This document shows, piece by piece, positions 26,368 through 33,936 of a DNA stretch of 54,958 bases. The DNA is from Collinsella sp. Its GTDB lineage: Bacteria; Actinomycetota; Coriobacteriia; Coriobacteriales; Coriobacteriaceae. Under the pieces are notes generated by a model. That model saw nothing but the letters and a program-made list of their open reading frames with translations. It had not been told where the DNA came from and did not search any database. Every line of letters begins with the position of its first letter. Position 1 is the stretch's first letter. Location: contig DXLP01000018.1 in assembly GCA_019414645.1 (NCBI GenBank), positions 1-54,958 of the forward strand, written 5' to 3'. The position numbers were made by a program, and so were the translations under genes.

Positions 26368-26724
26368 TTACTCGGCCACCTCGCGCAGGGCCGACATCGT
26401 AGCCGCATATTGCTGCTGCAACGCATGCATTCCCGCGCGAGCGCCGTCAACGGCATCGGCGCCGCGCAGCGCCTCGGTCACCACGACCGCCGGCTCGTAC
26501 AGATTATCGAATCCCAGGTTCTGGCTCACGCCCTTGAGCGTGTGAGCTGCCATAAACGCTTCCTTGGCGTCTCCTGCCGCCATGGCGGCCTCCAGCTTGT
26601 CCATGCTCTCGTCATCCAAAAACTTGAGGGCAAAGCGGGCAAGCATCTCCTCGCCCATCAGCCGAGCGCACGCGTCATCATAATTGGCGCCAATCTTCTC
26701 ATACGCCTCACGCATGGAAATCAT
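26368..26724 (-). CDS. Hpt domain phosphotransfer protein
   Basis: A 118-residue single-domain histidine phosphotransfer protein. His61 in AAHTLKGVSQNLG is the expected phosphorylated residue, and the surrounding helices (FALKFLDDESMDKLEAAMAAG) fit the Hpt four-helix bundle. It is encoded 23 bp after the REC/HD-GYP gene and so probably exchanges phosphate with that receiver domain. No hybrid kinase is present in the window. The ATG has AAAGGAG upstream. Confidence 0.88.
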   Translation of the reverse strand: MISMREAYEKIGANYDDACARLMGEEMLARFALKFLDDESMDKLEAAMAAGDAKEAFMAAHTLKGVSQNLGFDNLYEPAVVVTEALRGADAVDGARAGMHALQQQYAATMSALREVAE

Positions 26725-26747
26725 GGGTTAAAACTCCTTTGGTCAAA

Positions 26748-28631
26748 CTAAATCGTAGGAAGCGCAACGACCTCAGCAGGGCGCGCCAATGTTTCGGCAA
26801 TACGGTCTTGCACCTCGAGCAGGCAGTCGAGCAGCAGCGGGTTAAAGGTACCGCACTTACCGTCCAAGATCATCTGGATCGCTTCCTCGTGCGGGATAGC
26901 ATCCTTGTACACGCGCACGCTCGTCAGCGCATCGTACACGTCGGCCACCGAAACCACCTGCGCGGCGATGGGGATGTCGTCGCCCTTAAGGCCGTCGGGA
27001 TAACCCTTGCCGTCCCAACGCTCGTGGTGCCAGCGCGCAATCTGGTACGCATATTCCATAAGCGCATTGCCGGCGTGATGGCGGCCCAGTTCGAGCAGCA
27101 TGTCGGCACCGATCGTGGTATGCGTCTTCATAATCTCGAATTCCTCGGACGTGAGGCGCCCGGGCTTGTTGAGAATCGCATCGTCAATCGACATCTTGCC
27201 GATATCGTGCAGCGCCGAAGCCAGGGCAATCGTGGAGCGCTCCTCGTTGTCGAGGGAGATGTTGTCGCTACGGTGGACCAGGCAGCCAAGCAGCAGCTCG
27301 GTCAGCTTCTCGATGTTCGTAACGTGCCTGCCGCTCTCGCCGTTGCGAAGCTCCATGACGCCGGCCATGATGTCGATGAGCATGCGACTGTTCTTGACGC
27401 GCTCGTTGTACTGCTGGGACAGCAGGCTCGTCAGGCGGCGCTGTTTGGCGTACAGGCGGATGGTGTTGCTTACGCGGCGGCGCACGATACGGGAGTCAAA
27501 CGGGCGGTTGATATAGTCCGAGGCGCCCAGCTCGTACGCGCGCAGAACCATATCATCGGAATCTTCGCTCGAAATCATGATGACAGGCAGATTGTCGATA
27601 CCCGTTCGGCGCGACAGATCGGCCAGCACCTCAAAGCCGCTTATGCCCGGCATGACAATGTCCAGCATCACGAGCGACAACTCATCGCCATAGCGGTCGA
27701 CCATGTCGAGCACCGCGCGACCGTTATCGGCCTCGAGGATGCAATACTCGTCCTTGAGCATCTCGTTTAGAATGGCTCGGTTCATCTCGGAGTCATCGAC
27801 AATAAGCACCGTAGGCTTTTCGCTTTGGAAGGCCTCGATGGATTCGGCATCGGTCACGACTGTACCGGCTTTTGCCTTAGCGCGGCTCAATAATTGGACA
27901 GCCTGGCTAACACCCTCATCGACCGTTTCGCCATTAATGCGAACGCCACCAACGCATGCCGTCAAGCTAACGCGCTCATGCCCCGGAATAATCGTGGAAT
28001 GAATGGCATCGGATACTTGACGCAGGCGACGGGCAAAGTCATCAGAGGGAATATTGGGCATGACGGCCACAAACTTATCGCAGCCAAAACGCACAAGCTC
28101 GTCAGTCGAACGAACACCGCTGCGTATGGCCGTCGCCACGGCACCAAGCGCAAGGTCGCCGGCATGGCGGCCATACGTATCGTTGAAGGCCCTAAAATCA
28201 TCAAGGTCGATCACGGCCACGCCGGCCTGCATACGGGCGCTACGAAGCTTTTCCTCGTAATATCGGCGATTGCGCACGCTCGTCAGCACGTCGGTGTAGA
28301 CAAGGTCCTCTTCTGCGGCCTCTTGTTCATCAATCGGACGCACCATCAGCAGAACGTGAGGCTCGCCCTCAACCATCAAAGAGCGCAGGCGAGCGCGGTA
28401 CTCAACGCCATCGTTGAGCAGCCGTTCCGACACCTCATCGGAACCCGCCGCCAAGGCTTCAAGACTTGACTGGCGCAGACAGGGACACCGTTCGCCGGCG
28501 AGCAGGCAGTTAGGATCGCCCTTAATCTGATCGACAGACAGCAAACGCACCACGGGGTAGGTCTTCGCGACACGGGCGACCTCGGCGGCAGCCTCCTCGT
28601 CGGTTAGATTGGCCTCGTGATTATTGAGCAT
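26748..28631 (-). CDS. Degenerate GGDEF / receiver / HD-GYP signalling protein
   Basis: A protein of 627 residues. Residues 1-105 are an unassigned sensor-like region with a Cys cluster (C42, C49, C51). Residues 112-265 form a GGDEF-type domain whose motif is GCDKF (183-187), so diguanylate cyclase activity is unlikely. Residues 272-395 are a receiver with Asp324; the usual KPF lysine is Arg (NRPFD). Residues 405-620 are an HD-GYP domain with GRHV (His436), HD at 475-476 (ALHDIGK), HHERWDGKGYPDGL and ADVYDALTS, as in active c-di-GMP phosphodiesterases. The predicted role is c-di-GMP breakdown controlled by phosphorylation and perhaps GTP binding. ATG at 28631 has AAAGGG upstream. The Hpt gene follows in the same operon. 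Confidence 0.85.
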   Translation of the reverse strand: MLNNHEANLTDEEAAAEVARVAKTYPVVRLLSVDQIKGDPNCLLAGERCPCLRQSSLEALAAGSDEVSERLLNDGVEYRARLRSLMVEGEPHVLLMVRPIDEQEAAEEDLVYTDVLTSVRNRRYYEEKLRSARMQAGVAVIDLDDFRAFNDTYGRHAGDLALGAVATAIRSGVRSTDELVRFGCDKFVAVMPNIPSDDFARRLRQVSDAIHSTIIPGHERVSLTACVGGVRINGETVDEGVSQAVQLLSRAKAKAGTVVTDAESIEAFQSEKPTVLIVDDSEMNRAILNEMLKDEYCILEADNGRAVLDMVDRYGDELSLVMLDIVMPGISGFEVLADLSRRTGIDNLPVIMISSEDSDDMVLRAYELGASDYINRPFDSRIVRRRVSNTIRLYAKQRRLTSLLSQQYNERVKNSRMLIDIMAGVMELRNGESGRHVTNIEKLTELLLGCLVHRSDNISLDNEERSTIALASALHDIGKMSIDDAILNKPGRLTSEEFEIMKTHTTIGADMLLELGRHHAGNALMEYAYQIARWHHERWDGKGYPDGLKGDDIPIAAQVVSVADVYDALTSVRVYKDAIPHEEAIQMILDGKCGTFNPLLLDCLLEVQDRIAETLARPAEVVALPTI

Positions 28632-28842
28632 AGGGGGCCCTTTCAGTAGTTTTGCTTGGTAGCAGTGGGTGCCAAATGTTACAAGGGTAGCACCTTGTCG
28701 ATGCAGGTACGCACGTGAATACCGTTTCTTTTTCATGAGTTGGCAGACGGTAGGGCTGAAGCCGCAGCCGTAAGGTTCTGGGCGCATCTGTTAACACGGT
28801 CGAAATGTTTACGGGAAAAGCCCGTTTTGATTATTGCGGCTG

Positions 28843-29652
28843 CTAGAACCCTAGGACGCCACGGACGGCCTGGGCAGCCGCTACCGGTCGATCGCGCAGC
28901 CCGTTGTGCGCGCCGGGGACCGTTACGAGCGGACAGCCCAAAAGCTCAGCCGACGCTCTCGTGCCCGCTTCGCGGGGCGTGCCAATCGAGAGCTCGCCCA
29001 AAAACACGGCGGCCACTGTTTTCGATGCGCGGACGCGATCCCAATCGGGAACGCAGGTCATAATGATCCCGTATTCGTTTGCCATAAAGCTGCGGCCGTT
29101 GCGCAGGGCATGCTTGGCTTCCGCCTCGGTTGTCTTGGGAGCTTGAGGATCCGAATCACTGATGGCACTCAGGAAGGCTCTTAATGCCCTCGAGACCTTT
29201 CCCGCAGCAATCATCTCGAGCAAAACCGGGGCCGTGCCCAGGCCAGCGCCCTCGTTTTTCACGGCGGGTTCGTGCAGCATCGCGCGCGAGACAATGGCCG
29301 GGTTTGTACGGAGAAGCTCCAGGGTCACCAGCGTACCGGCGCTGTGCGCGAGGACATTTGCCGGGGCGCCGACATGCTCGATAACGGCCTGCAGGTCGGC
29401 GGCCTGGGCGGCGAGGTCGTAGCGCCCGTCCGCGGCATCGCCGCTCTCGCCGCAACCGCGGCGGTCGTAGGCAATTACGCGATAGCCGCAGGCGAGCTCG
29501 CGGGCGATCCCGTCAAAAAATGTGCCGTCGACGCAAGCGCCGTGCACGCACACCAAGGCAGGCGCATCCGACGGCACGCCCGGCTCGGCAAACTCGCGAC
29601 AGGCAATCGTGGTGCCCGCATTCTCGACCGTAAAATCCATGTTGTGCCCCAT
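28843..29652 (-). CDS. Alpha/beta hydrolase
   Basis: A 269-residue alpha/beta-fold hydrolase. The oxyanion-hole motif is VCVHGACVDGTFFD, the nucleophile elbow is NVLAHSAGTL with Ser, and the catalytic His is in TVPGAHNGLRDRP near the C terminus. The order and spacing are normal, so the enzyme is probably active on an ester or related substrate that cannot be named. The frame is open further upstream; ATG at 29652 has AAGG close by, and ATG at 29640 is the alternative. A weak hairpin (28811-28825) lies just downstream. Confidence 0.82.
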   Translation of the reverse strand: MGHNMDFTVENAGTTIACREFAEPGVPSDAPALVCVHGACVDGTFFDGIARELACGYRVIAYDRRGCGESGDAADGRYDLAAQAADLQAVIEHVGAPANVLAHSAGTLVTLELLRTNPAIVSRAMLHEPAVKNEGAGLGTAPVLLEMIAAGKVSRALRAFLSAISDSDPQAPKTTEAEAKHALRNGRSFMANEYGIIMTCVPDWDRVRASKTVAAVFLGELSIGTPREAGTRASAELLGCPLVTVPGAHNGLRDRPVAAAQAVRGVLGF

Positions 29653-29816
29653 CGCCTTGCACCTTGTTAACGCATTAACTGTACCCAACCGGGAACCTCT
29701 CATAGCGCGGACATCGAGGGCAGCGTGAAAAAACGAAATCTGAAAAGCACAAGCCCGAATCAGACTTTGGCACCGATGCTATGCTTAGGCACAACTGTCC
29801 CAAGGAGCATATGCCT

Positions 29817-30593
29817 ATGTCTACGTTTTTAAATGCCAGCCCCATCTTTGGACCGGTGCGCAGTCGCCGCCTGGGCCTTTCGCTCGGTGTCAACATGATG
29901 CCGGCGTCGGGCAAGATCTGCACGTTCGACTGCATCTACTGCGAGAACGGCCTTAACGCCGAGCGCCCCTGCCATGAGCCGTATAACACGGCCGCCGGGG
30001 TGCTCGACGCACTCGAGGCCAAGCTGCGCGAGATGGCAGCCGAGGGCGAGCTGCCCGATGTAATCACCTTCGCCGGCAATGGCGAGCCCACCGCCGCACC
30101 GGAGTTTCCGCAGGCTATCGCCGGCGCCATCGCACTTCGCGACCAGCTGGCCCCGAACACCAAGATCGCCGTGCTCTCCAATGGCACGCGCGCTGACCAG
30201 CCCGCTGTGCACGATGCGCTCATGATGGTCGACGACAACATCCTCAAGCTCGATACGGTCGACCCGGCTTTTATCCAGCTGCTCGACCAGCCCGTTGGCC
30301 CCTACGACGTCGAGCACCAGATCGAGACGTTCGCGAGCTTTAACGGCCACGTTATTATCCAGACGATCTTTTTGAACGGCGAGTACCAGGGCAAGTCCCT
30401 CGATAACACTGGTGAAGCGTACGTCGGCCCTTGGCTCGCGGCGCTCGAGCGCATTCGCCCGCAGGAGGCGACCATCTACACGGTGGCGCGCGAGACACCG
30501 GTCGCCGGCCTTGCCAAAGCAGCGCCCGTGGTGCTCGACACAATCGCCGCACGCGTGCGCGCGCTCGGCATCCCCTGCCAGGTGAGCTACTAG
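29817..30593 (+). CDS. Radical SAM protein
   Basis: A 258-residue radical SAM enzyme of the COG0731-like group. The cluster motif is CTFDCIYC (Cys-x3-Cys-x2-Cys), preceded by GPVRSRRLGLSLGVN, which is characteristic of this group. VITFAGNGEPTAAPEF supplies the GGE-like SAM-binding segment as GNGEP. The reaction is unknown; some relatives modify tRNA or act as activating enzymes. AAGGAG sits only three bases before the ATG at 29811 but nine before 29817, so the latter is preferred. It is separate from the methionine aminopeptidase gene, which has its own promoter-like TATACT. Confidence 0.85.
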   Translation: MSTFLNASPIFGPVRSRRLGLSLGVNMMPASGKICTFDCIYCENGLNAERPCHEPYNTAAGVLDALEAKLREMAAEGELPDVITFAGNGEPTAAPEFPQAIAGAIALRDQLAPNTKIAVLSNGTRADQPAVHDALMMVDDNILKLDTVDPAFIQLLDQPVGPYDVEHQIETFASFNGHVIIQTIFLNGEYQGKSLDNTGEAYVGPWLAALERIRPQEATIYTVARETPVAGLAKAAPVVLDTIAARVRALGIPCQVSY

Positions 30594-30636
30594 CAGAACC
30601 GCACAGACTACCCGGTACTTGGCTGATGGGGTGGGC

Positions 30637-30642
30637 TATACT
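30637..30642 (+). promoter_or_regulatory. Probable -10 box of the methionine aminopeptidase gene
   Basis: TATACT lies 26 bp upstream of the start codon in the short gap between the two plus-strand genes. A clear -35 box is not seen. Confidence 0.4.
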
Positions 30643-30667
30643 AGCTGCGGATGAAAGGAAGTTAGCC

Positions 30668-31555
30668 ATGTATGACAAAGGACCCGTACCCGGCCGCAAC
30701 GACGCCTGCTGGTGCGGCAGCGGCAAAAAATATAAGAAATGTCACAGCGCCTTCGACGAGCGCCTCGAGCGCCTGTGGGAGGAGGGCTGGGAGGTTCTGC
30801 CCCGTACGCTCTACAAGACGCCCGCCGATATCGAGGGCATCAAGCGCTCCGCCGCCATCAACGTGGGCGTGCTCGACTACGTAGGCGAGCACATCGCCGC
30901 GGGCATGACCACCAACCAGATTGACCAGATGATCTACGACTACACCGTCGAGCACGGTGGCACGCCGGCCGATCTCAACTACGAGGGCTACCCCAAAAGC
31001 GTGTGCACCTCGATCAATGATGTGGTCTGCCACGGTATCCCCTGTGATACGGACGTGCTGCACGAGGGCGACATCATCAACGTGGACTGTTCCACGATTC
31101 TTGACGGCTACTTTAGCGACTCGAGCCGCATGTTCTGCATCGGCGAGGTCTCGGCCGAGCGTCAGCGCCTGGTCGACGTCACTCGCGCCAGCGTGGAGGC
31201 GGGTCTGGCCGCCGTCAAGCCGTGGCTACCGCTGTCCGTGATGGCCGAGGCCGTGCAAAAGACGGTCGAGGACGCCGGTTTTAGCGTGGTGCGCGAGTAC
31301 GGCGGACACGGCATCGGTAAGGAGTTCCACGAGGACCCGTTTGTGGGCTTTACCACCGAGGCGCCCGATGTGGACACCATTATGGCTCCGGGCATGGTCT
31401 TTACCATCGAGCCCATGGTCAATGCCGGAGCGCCCGACATTAAGATCAGCAAGGGCGACGGCTGGTGTGTGCGCACCAAGGACGGTAGCGATTCGGCCCA
31501 GTGCGAGGTACAGCTCGTGGTGACCGAGGACGGTTACGAGCTGCTCAGCTGGTAG
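30668..31555 (+). CDS. map: Type I methionine aminopeptidase with N-terminal SEC-C motif
   Basis: Removes the initiator Met from nascent proteins. The 295-residue product starts with a SEC-C zinc motif (GRNDACWCGSGKKYKKCH, residues 9-26), thought to help ribosome or protein binding in such variants. The pita-bread catalytic domain follows. Metal ligands are visible as the two Asp in INVDCSTILDGYFSDSSR, His in GHGIGKEFHEDP, Glu in FTIEPM and Glu in QCEVQLVV. AAAGGAAG precedes ATG 30668; an in-frame upstream extension overlapping the previous gene is not used. Confidence 0.93.
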   Translation: MYDKGPVPGRNDACWCGSGKKYKKCHSAFDERLERLWEEGWEVLPRTLYKTPADIEGIKRSAAINVGVLDYVGEHIAAGMTTNQIDQMIYDYTVEHGGTPADLNYEGYPKSVCTSINDVVCHGIPCDTDVLHEGDIINVDCSTILDGYFSDSSRMFCIGEVSAERQRLVDVTRASVEAGLAAVKPWLPLSVMAEAVQKTVEDAGFSVVREYGGHGIGKEFHEDPFVGFTTEAPDVDTIMAPGMVFTIEPMVNAGAPDIKISKGDGWCVRTKDGSDSAQCEVQLVVTEDGYELLSW

Positions 31556-31564
31556 CTGTGGATG

Positions 31565-31607
31565 CGCCGGATGCCGACGGGCACGCCCGTCTTGCATCCG
31601 GCGTTTT
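31565..31607 (+). terminator. Nested-stem terminator of the methionine aminopeptidase gene
   Basis: CGCCGGATGC (31565-31574) pairs with GCATCCGGCG (31594-31603), followed by TTTT. A second stem, ACGGGC with GCCCGT (31577-31590), sits inside. Confidence 0.85.
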
Positions 31608-31630
31608 ATTTGAGCGTTTTGCCTGATAAA

Positions 31631-31665
31631 ACCTGCCAAAATTAACCTGTCCCTTTTTGGCAGGT
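31631..31665 (+). repeat. Intergenic hairpin, AACCTG/CAGGTT type
   Basis: A perfect 11-bp stem (ACCTGCCAAAA with its complement) around TTAACCTGTCCCT. Same family as 2308-2346. Here it lies in the leader just upstream of the dehydrogenase gene's ribosome-binding site. Confidence 0.7.
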
Positions 31666-31684
31666 CGAGCGGAGAGGACTGCTT

Positions 31685-32620
31685 GTGAACATTCTGGTTT
31701 TGTTGCCCGTCAACGACCGTCATCGCGCAATTCTTGAGTCGAGCGCTCCGGGCGAGGACTTTATCTACACGAGCGCCGACGCCGCCACGCACGAGCAGGT
31801 CGCCGATGCCGACGTGATCCTGGGCAACATCGACCCTGCCCTGCTTACCGCGTGCAAGCACCTCCAGCTGTTGCAATTGCAGACCGCCGGCTATGACGAC
31901 TACTTGGCCGCCGGCACCGTGCCAGCCGACGCTAAGCTTTCCTGCTCGGTGGGCGCCTACGGCCAGGCCGTAAGCGAGCACATGTTTGCCATGGTTCTTT
32001 CTATGATGAAGCGCCTGCCCGGCTATCACGACTTGCAGCGCGAGCATCGCTGGGAGGATTTGGGGCCGGTTACCTCGCTCAAAAATGCCAACGTGCTGGT
32101 GCTGGGCGCAGGCGATATCGGCGGCCACTTTGCCACGCTCTGCCGCAGCATGGGCGCACACGTCCGCGGCATCAAGCGCCATCCGCTCGTCTACCCCATT
32201 GTATTTGAGGACATGGACGGCATGGATGCCCTGTCTGAGCGCCTGGCCGAGGCCGATGTCGTCGCATCCTTTATGCCCAGCACACCCGAGACCCGCGGCC
32301 TGGCGAACGCCGAGTTCTTCGCCGCGATGAAGCCGGGCGCCTTCTTTGCCAACGGCGGTCGCGGCGATCTTGTGGTCGCCGAGGACTTGGTTGCCGCTCT
32401 GGAGTCGGGACATCTCGCCGGCGCCGCGGTCGACGTCACCGACCCCGAGCCGCTGCCCGCCGCAAGCCCGCTGTGGGATGCGCCCAACATGCTCATCACG
32501 CCGCACGTCTCCGGTTGGTTCCACTTGGAGGCTACGCTCAACAATGTGGTCGACATTGCCGCAGAGAATCTGCGTCACTTGCAGGCCGGCGAGACCCTGC
32601 GCTGCTGGATCGAACACTGA
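31685..32620 (+). CDS. D-isomer-specific 2-hydroxyacid dehydrogenase
   Basis: A 311-residue NAD(P)-dependent oxidoreductase that reduces 2-keto acids or oxidises D-2-hydroxy acids. The nucleotide-binding motif is VLGAGDIGGHFATLC, the second conserved block is MPSTPETRGLANAEFFAAMKPG, the Arg motif is NGGRGDLVV, and the catalytic His is in ITPHVSGWFHLE. The start is GTG with GGAGAGGA upstream. The substrate (for example pyruvate, glyoxylate or phosphoglycerate-like) cannot be decided. It is a single-gene unit with a family hairpin in its leader and a perfect 12-bp hairpin three bases after its stop. Confidence 0.9.
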   Translation: MNILVLLPVNDRHRAILESSAPGEDFIYTSADAATHEQVADADVILGNIDPALLTACKHLQLLQLQTAGYDDYLAAGTVPADAKLSCSVGAYGQAVSEHMFAMVLSMMKRLPGYHDLQREHRWEDLGPVTSLKNANVLVLGAGDIGGHFATLCRSMGAHVRGIKRHPLVYPIVFEDMDGMDALSERLAEADVVASFMPSTPETRGLANAEFFAAMKPGAFFANGGRGDLVVAEDLVAALESGHLAGAAVDVTDPEPLPAASPLWDAPNMLITPHVSGWFHLEATLNNVVDIAAENLRHLQAGETLRCWIEH

Positions 32621-32622
32621 TT

Positions 32623-32649
32623 GTTCCGGCGTTTTCCAAACGCCGGAAC
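32623..32649 (+). terminator. Perfect 12-bp hairpin after the dehydrogenase gene
   Basis: GTTCCGGCGTTT (32623-32634) pairs with AAACGCCGGAAC (32638-32649) around a 3-nt loop. There is no following T-run, so termination may need Rho or the hairpin may only protect the 3' end. Confidence 0.55.
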
Positions 32650-32662
32650 CCCTCGACGCTGC

Positions 32663-32760
32663 GAGCCCGCCAGAGCGGCAATCTGCCTTTCAATCGTCGG
32701 GCATGACCAGAAGGTCAATGCCCTCCTCTTTCAAGGCACCTTGCTCACTCTGGCGGGCTC
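32663..32760. other. Nested three-stem structured element
   Basis: Three nested complementary pairs: GAGCCCGCCAGAG (32663-32675) with CTCTGGCGGGCTC (32748-32760); TGCCTT (32684-32689) with AAGGCA (32733-32738); and GGGCATGACC (32699-32708) with 32713-32723, one bulged A and an AGAA tetraloop. The block lies between the dehydrogenase and the PIN toxin gene and has no coding frame. It could be a structured RNA or a DNA cruciform element. Confidence 0.5.
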
Positions 32761-32840
32761 TCGCTGACTTTTGTTCAACCTGCGGCGCTTTGCTGGCGCG
32801 GCCCTACCTGTGGGCTCTCGCTGACTTTTATTCGACCTGC
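32755..32840. repeat. Two direct repeats, 57-bp period
   Basis: A 29-nt sequence beginning GGGCTCTCGCTGACTTTT occurs at 32755-32783 and 32812-32840 with two differences. The second copy ends 16 bp before the PIN toxin stop codon. Confidence 0.6.
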
Positions 32841-32855
32841 AGGGTCTTCAAATTG

Positions 32856-33347
32856 CTAGAGCGTTGCTAAGTAATTCTTTGCGTCTTCTGCGCTCATTGC
32901 TGCGACGGGTGCGTGTGAACAGAGTTTGGCATCGTTGGTGACCAGAAGGTCTGCCTTTGCGCGCATTGCTGCCGCAATGATTAAATCGTCTTCGTAATCG
33001 CTATGGAGCTTACGCTGCTTGCTCGCCATCCATATGTCACTCAGGTCGCAGGGTACCGGCGTGGCAAGTTGCGACAACACGTCGAGGCAATCCCATGCAA
33101 GTGATGTCGCCGCCACGGCGGCATCTTGGGATAGCGAGCCATGCTCGCGCCGATACCACGCCTTATGTTCGCTCGAAATCAAATAGAACAGATCTTTGGA
33201 CGATGTCGCCGCATACAGCAAATCCACCTGCGCCGTGCATGCATCGCGTAAAAACTCAATCGCCACCGAACGACCACGTCGTGAGGGAATGAAGTAATCG
33301 AGCCACACGTTGGTGTCAACCAAGATGCGCCTTGGAGCCTCACTCAT
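32856..33347 (-). CDS. PIN-domain toxin (VapC-like)
   Basis: A 163-residue PIN-domain protein, expected to be a metal-dependent RNase and the toxin of this pair. Acidic residues of the active site are seen in ILVDTNVWLDYF near the N terminus, in SDYEDDLIIAAAM, and in LLVTNDAKL near the C terminus. The start overlaps the last eight bases of the antitoxin gene, the usual arrangement for coupled toxin translation. Confidence 0.88.
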   Translation of the reverse strand: MSEAPRRILVDTNVWLDYFIPSRRGRSVAIEFLRDACTAQVDLLYAATSSKDLFYLISSEHKAWYRREHGSLSQDAAVAATSLAWDCLDVLSQLATPVPCDLSDIWMASKQRKLHSDYEDDLIIAAAMRAKADLLVTNDAKLCSHAPVAAMSAEDAKNYLATL

Positions 33348-33720
33348 AGAGCCAGCTCATCTCCTCGCCGTAGCGATCCGCGTAGGCGTTCCGTTTGAGT
33401 TCTTCATCGCCCGAGGGCTGAGCCTTGACCATATCGATTCCCGACTCACGGCAAGCGGCAGCGAACAGCTTCGACCCCTGATCCATGAGCTCGAGCTTAC
33501 GTTTAGCGGCCTTTTCGCGCTCGCGCTGTTCCGCCCGGACACGACTGGGCAGCAGGATATCCTCGAGCGCACCGGGGCGATCGGCCAGCGACGCTGCAAG
33601 CTGCCAGAGCGCTCGCACCGCTTGGCTCGGCGTCATACCGGCCCTGGAGAGAGCGGCGTCCCCGCTCCTTTTAAGATCGGCATCGAGACGTACGTTGATC
33701 TGAGCGGCTGTTGTGGTCAT
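33340..33720 (-). CDS. RelB/DinJ-type antitoxin
   Basis: A 126-residue antitoxin. The N-terminal ribbon-helix-helix (AQINVRLDADLKRSGDAAL, then GMTPSQAVRALWQLAA) resembles RelB/DinJ proteins, which bind DNA as dimers. A long charged helix (RAEQREREKAAKRKLE) and a C-terminal tail follow and would cover the toxin. The pairing of a RelB/DinJ-like antitoxin with a PIN toxin is not the textbook one (RelE/YafQ). AAGGAGGGG precedes the ATG. Confidence 0.87.
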   Translation of the reverse strand: MTTTAAQINVRLDADLKRSGDAALSRAGMTPSQAVRALWQLAASLADRPGALEDILLPSRVRAEQREREKAAKRKLELMDQGSKLFAAACRESGIDMVKAQPSGDEELKRNAYADRYGEEMSWLYE

Positions 33721-33745
33721 GACCCCTCCTTAATACTTTAAAATC

Positions 33746-33782
33746 ATCATAAAACTCTATGGTAGATACGTAAAGCACGTAT
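33746..33782 (-). promoter_or_regulatory. Promoter and operator of the toxin-antitoxin operon
   Basis: On the minus strand TTTACG (33769-33774) and TATGAT (33746-33751) are 17 bp apart. The palindrome ATACGT-AAAGC-ACGTAT (33766-33782) overlaps the -35 box, as expected for autoregulation by the antitoxin. Confidence 0.6.
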
Positions 33783-33815
33783 AGTATTTATTAGCATTAG
33801 CCGCACTCTGTGCAC

Positions 33816-33849
33816 AAAAAGCCGCCGAGGTGCACTGCACCTCGGCGGC
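33816..33849 (-). terminator. Intrinsic terminator of the M18 aminopeptidase gene
   Basis: GCCGCCGAGGTGCA (33821-33834) pairs with 33836-33849 around one base; on the minus strand TTTTT follows directly. Confidence 0.8.
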
Positions 33850-33897
33850 CACGTACCACCGATCTAGCTCGGTTTCACCCTTTGCATTTGCCCAGAT

Positions 33898-33936
33898 AAA
33901 ACCTGCAAAATAAACCTGTCCCTTTTAGCAGGTTTT
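33898..33936 (-). repeat. Intergenic hairpin, AACCTG/CAGGTT type, on the M18 stop codon
   Basis: AAAACCTGC (33898-33906) pairs with GCAGGTTTT (33928-33936). On the minus strand it begins in the TAA of the aminopeptidase gene and contains AAAAGGGACAGGT. Same family as 2308-2346. Confidence 0.7.

Noticed and set aside
28632..28842. A c-di-GMP riboswitch upstream of the HD-GYP gene.
   Set aside because: The conserved GEMM core sequences are absent on either strand.
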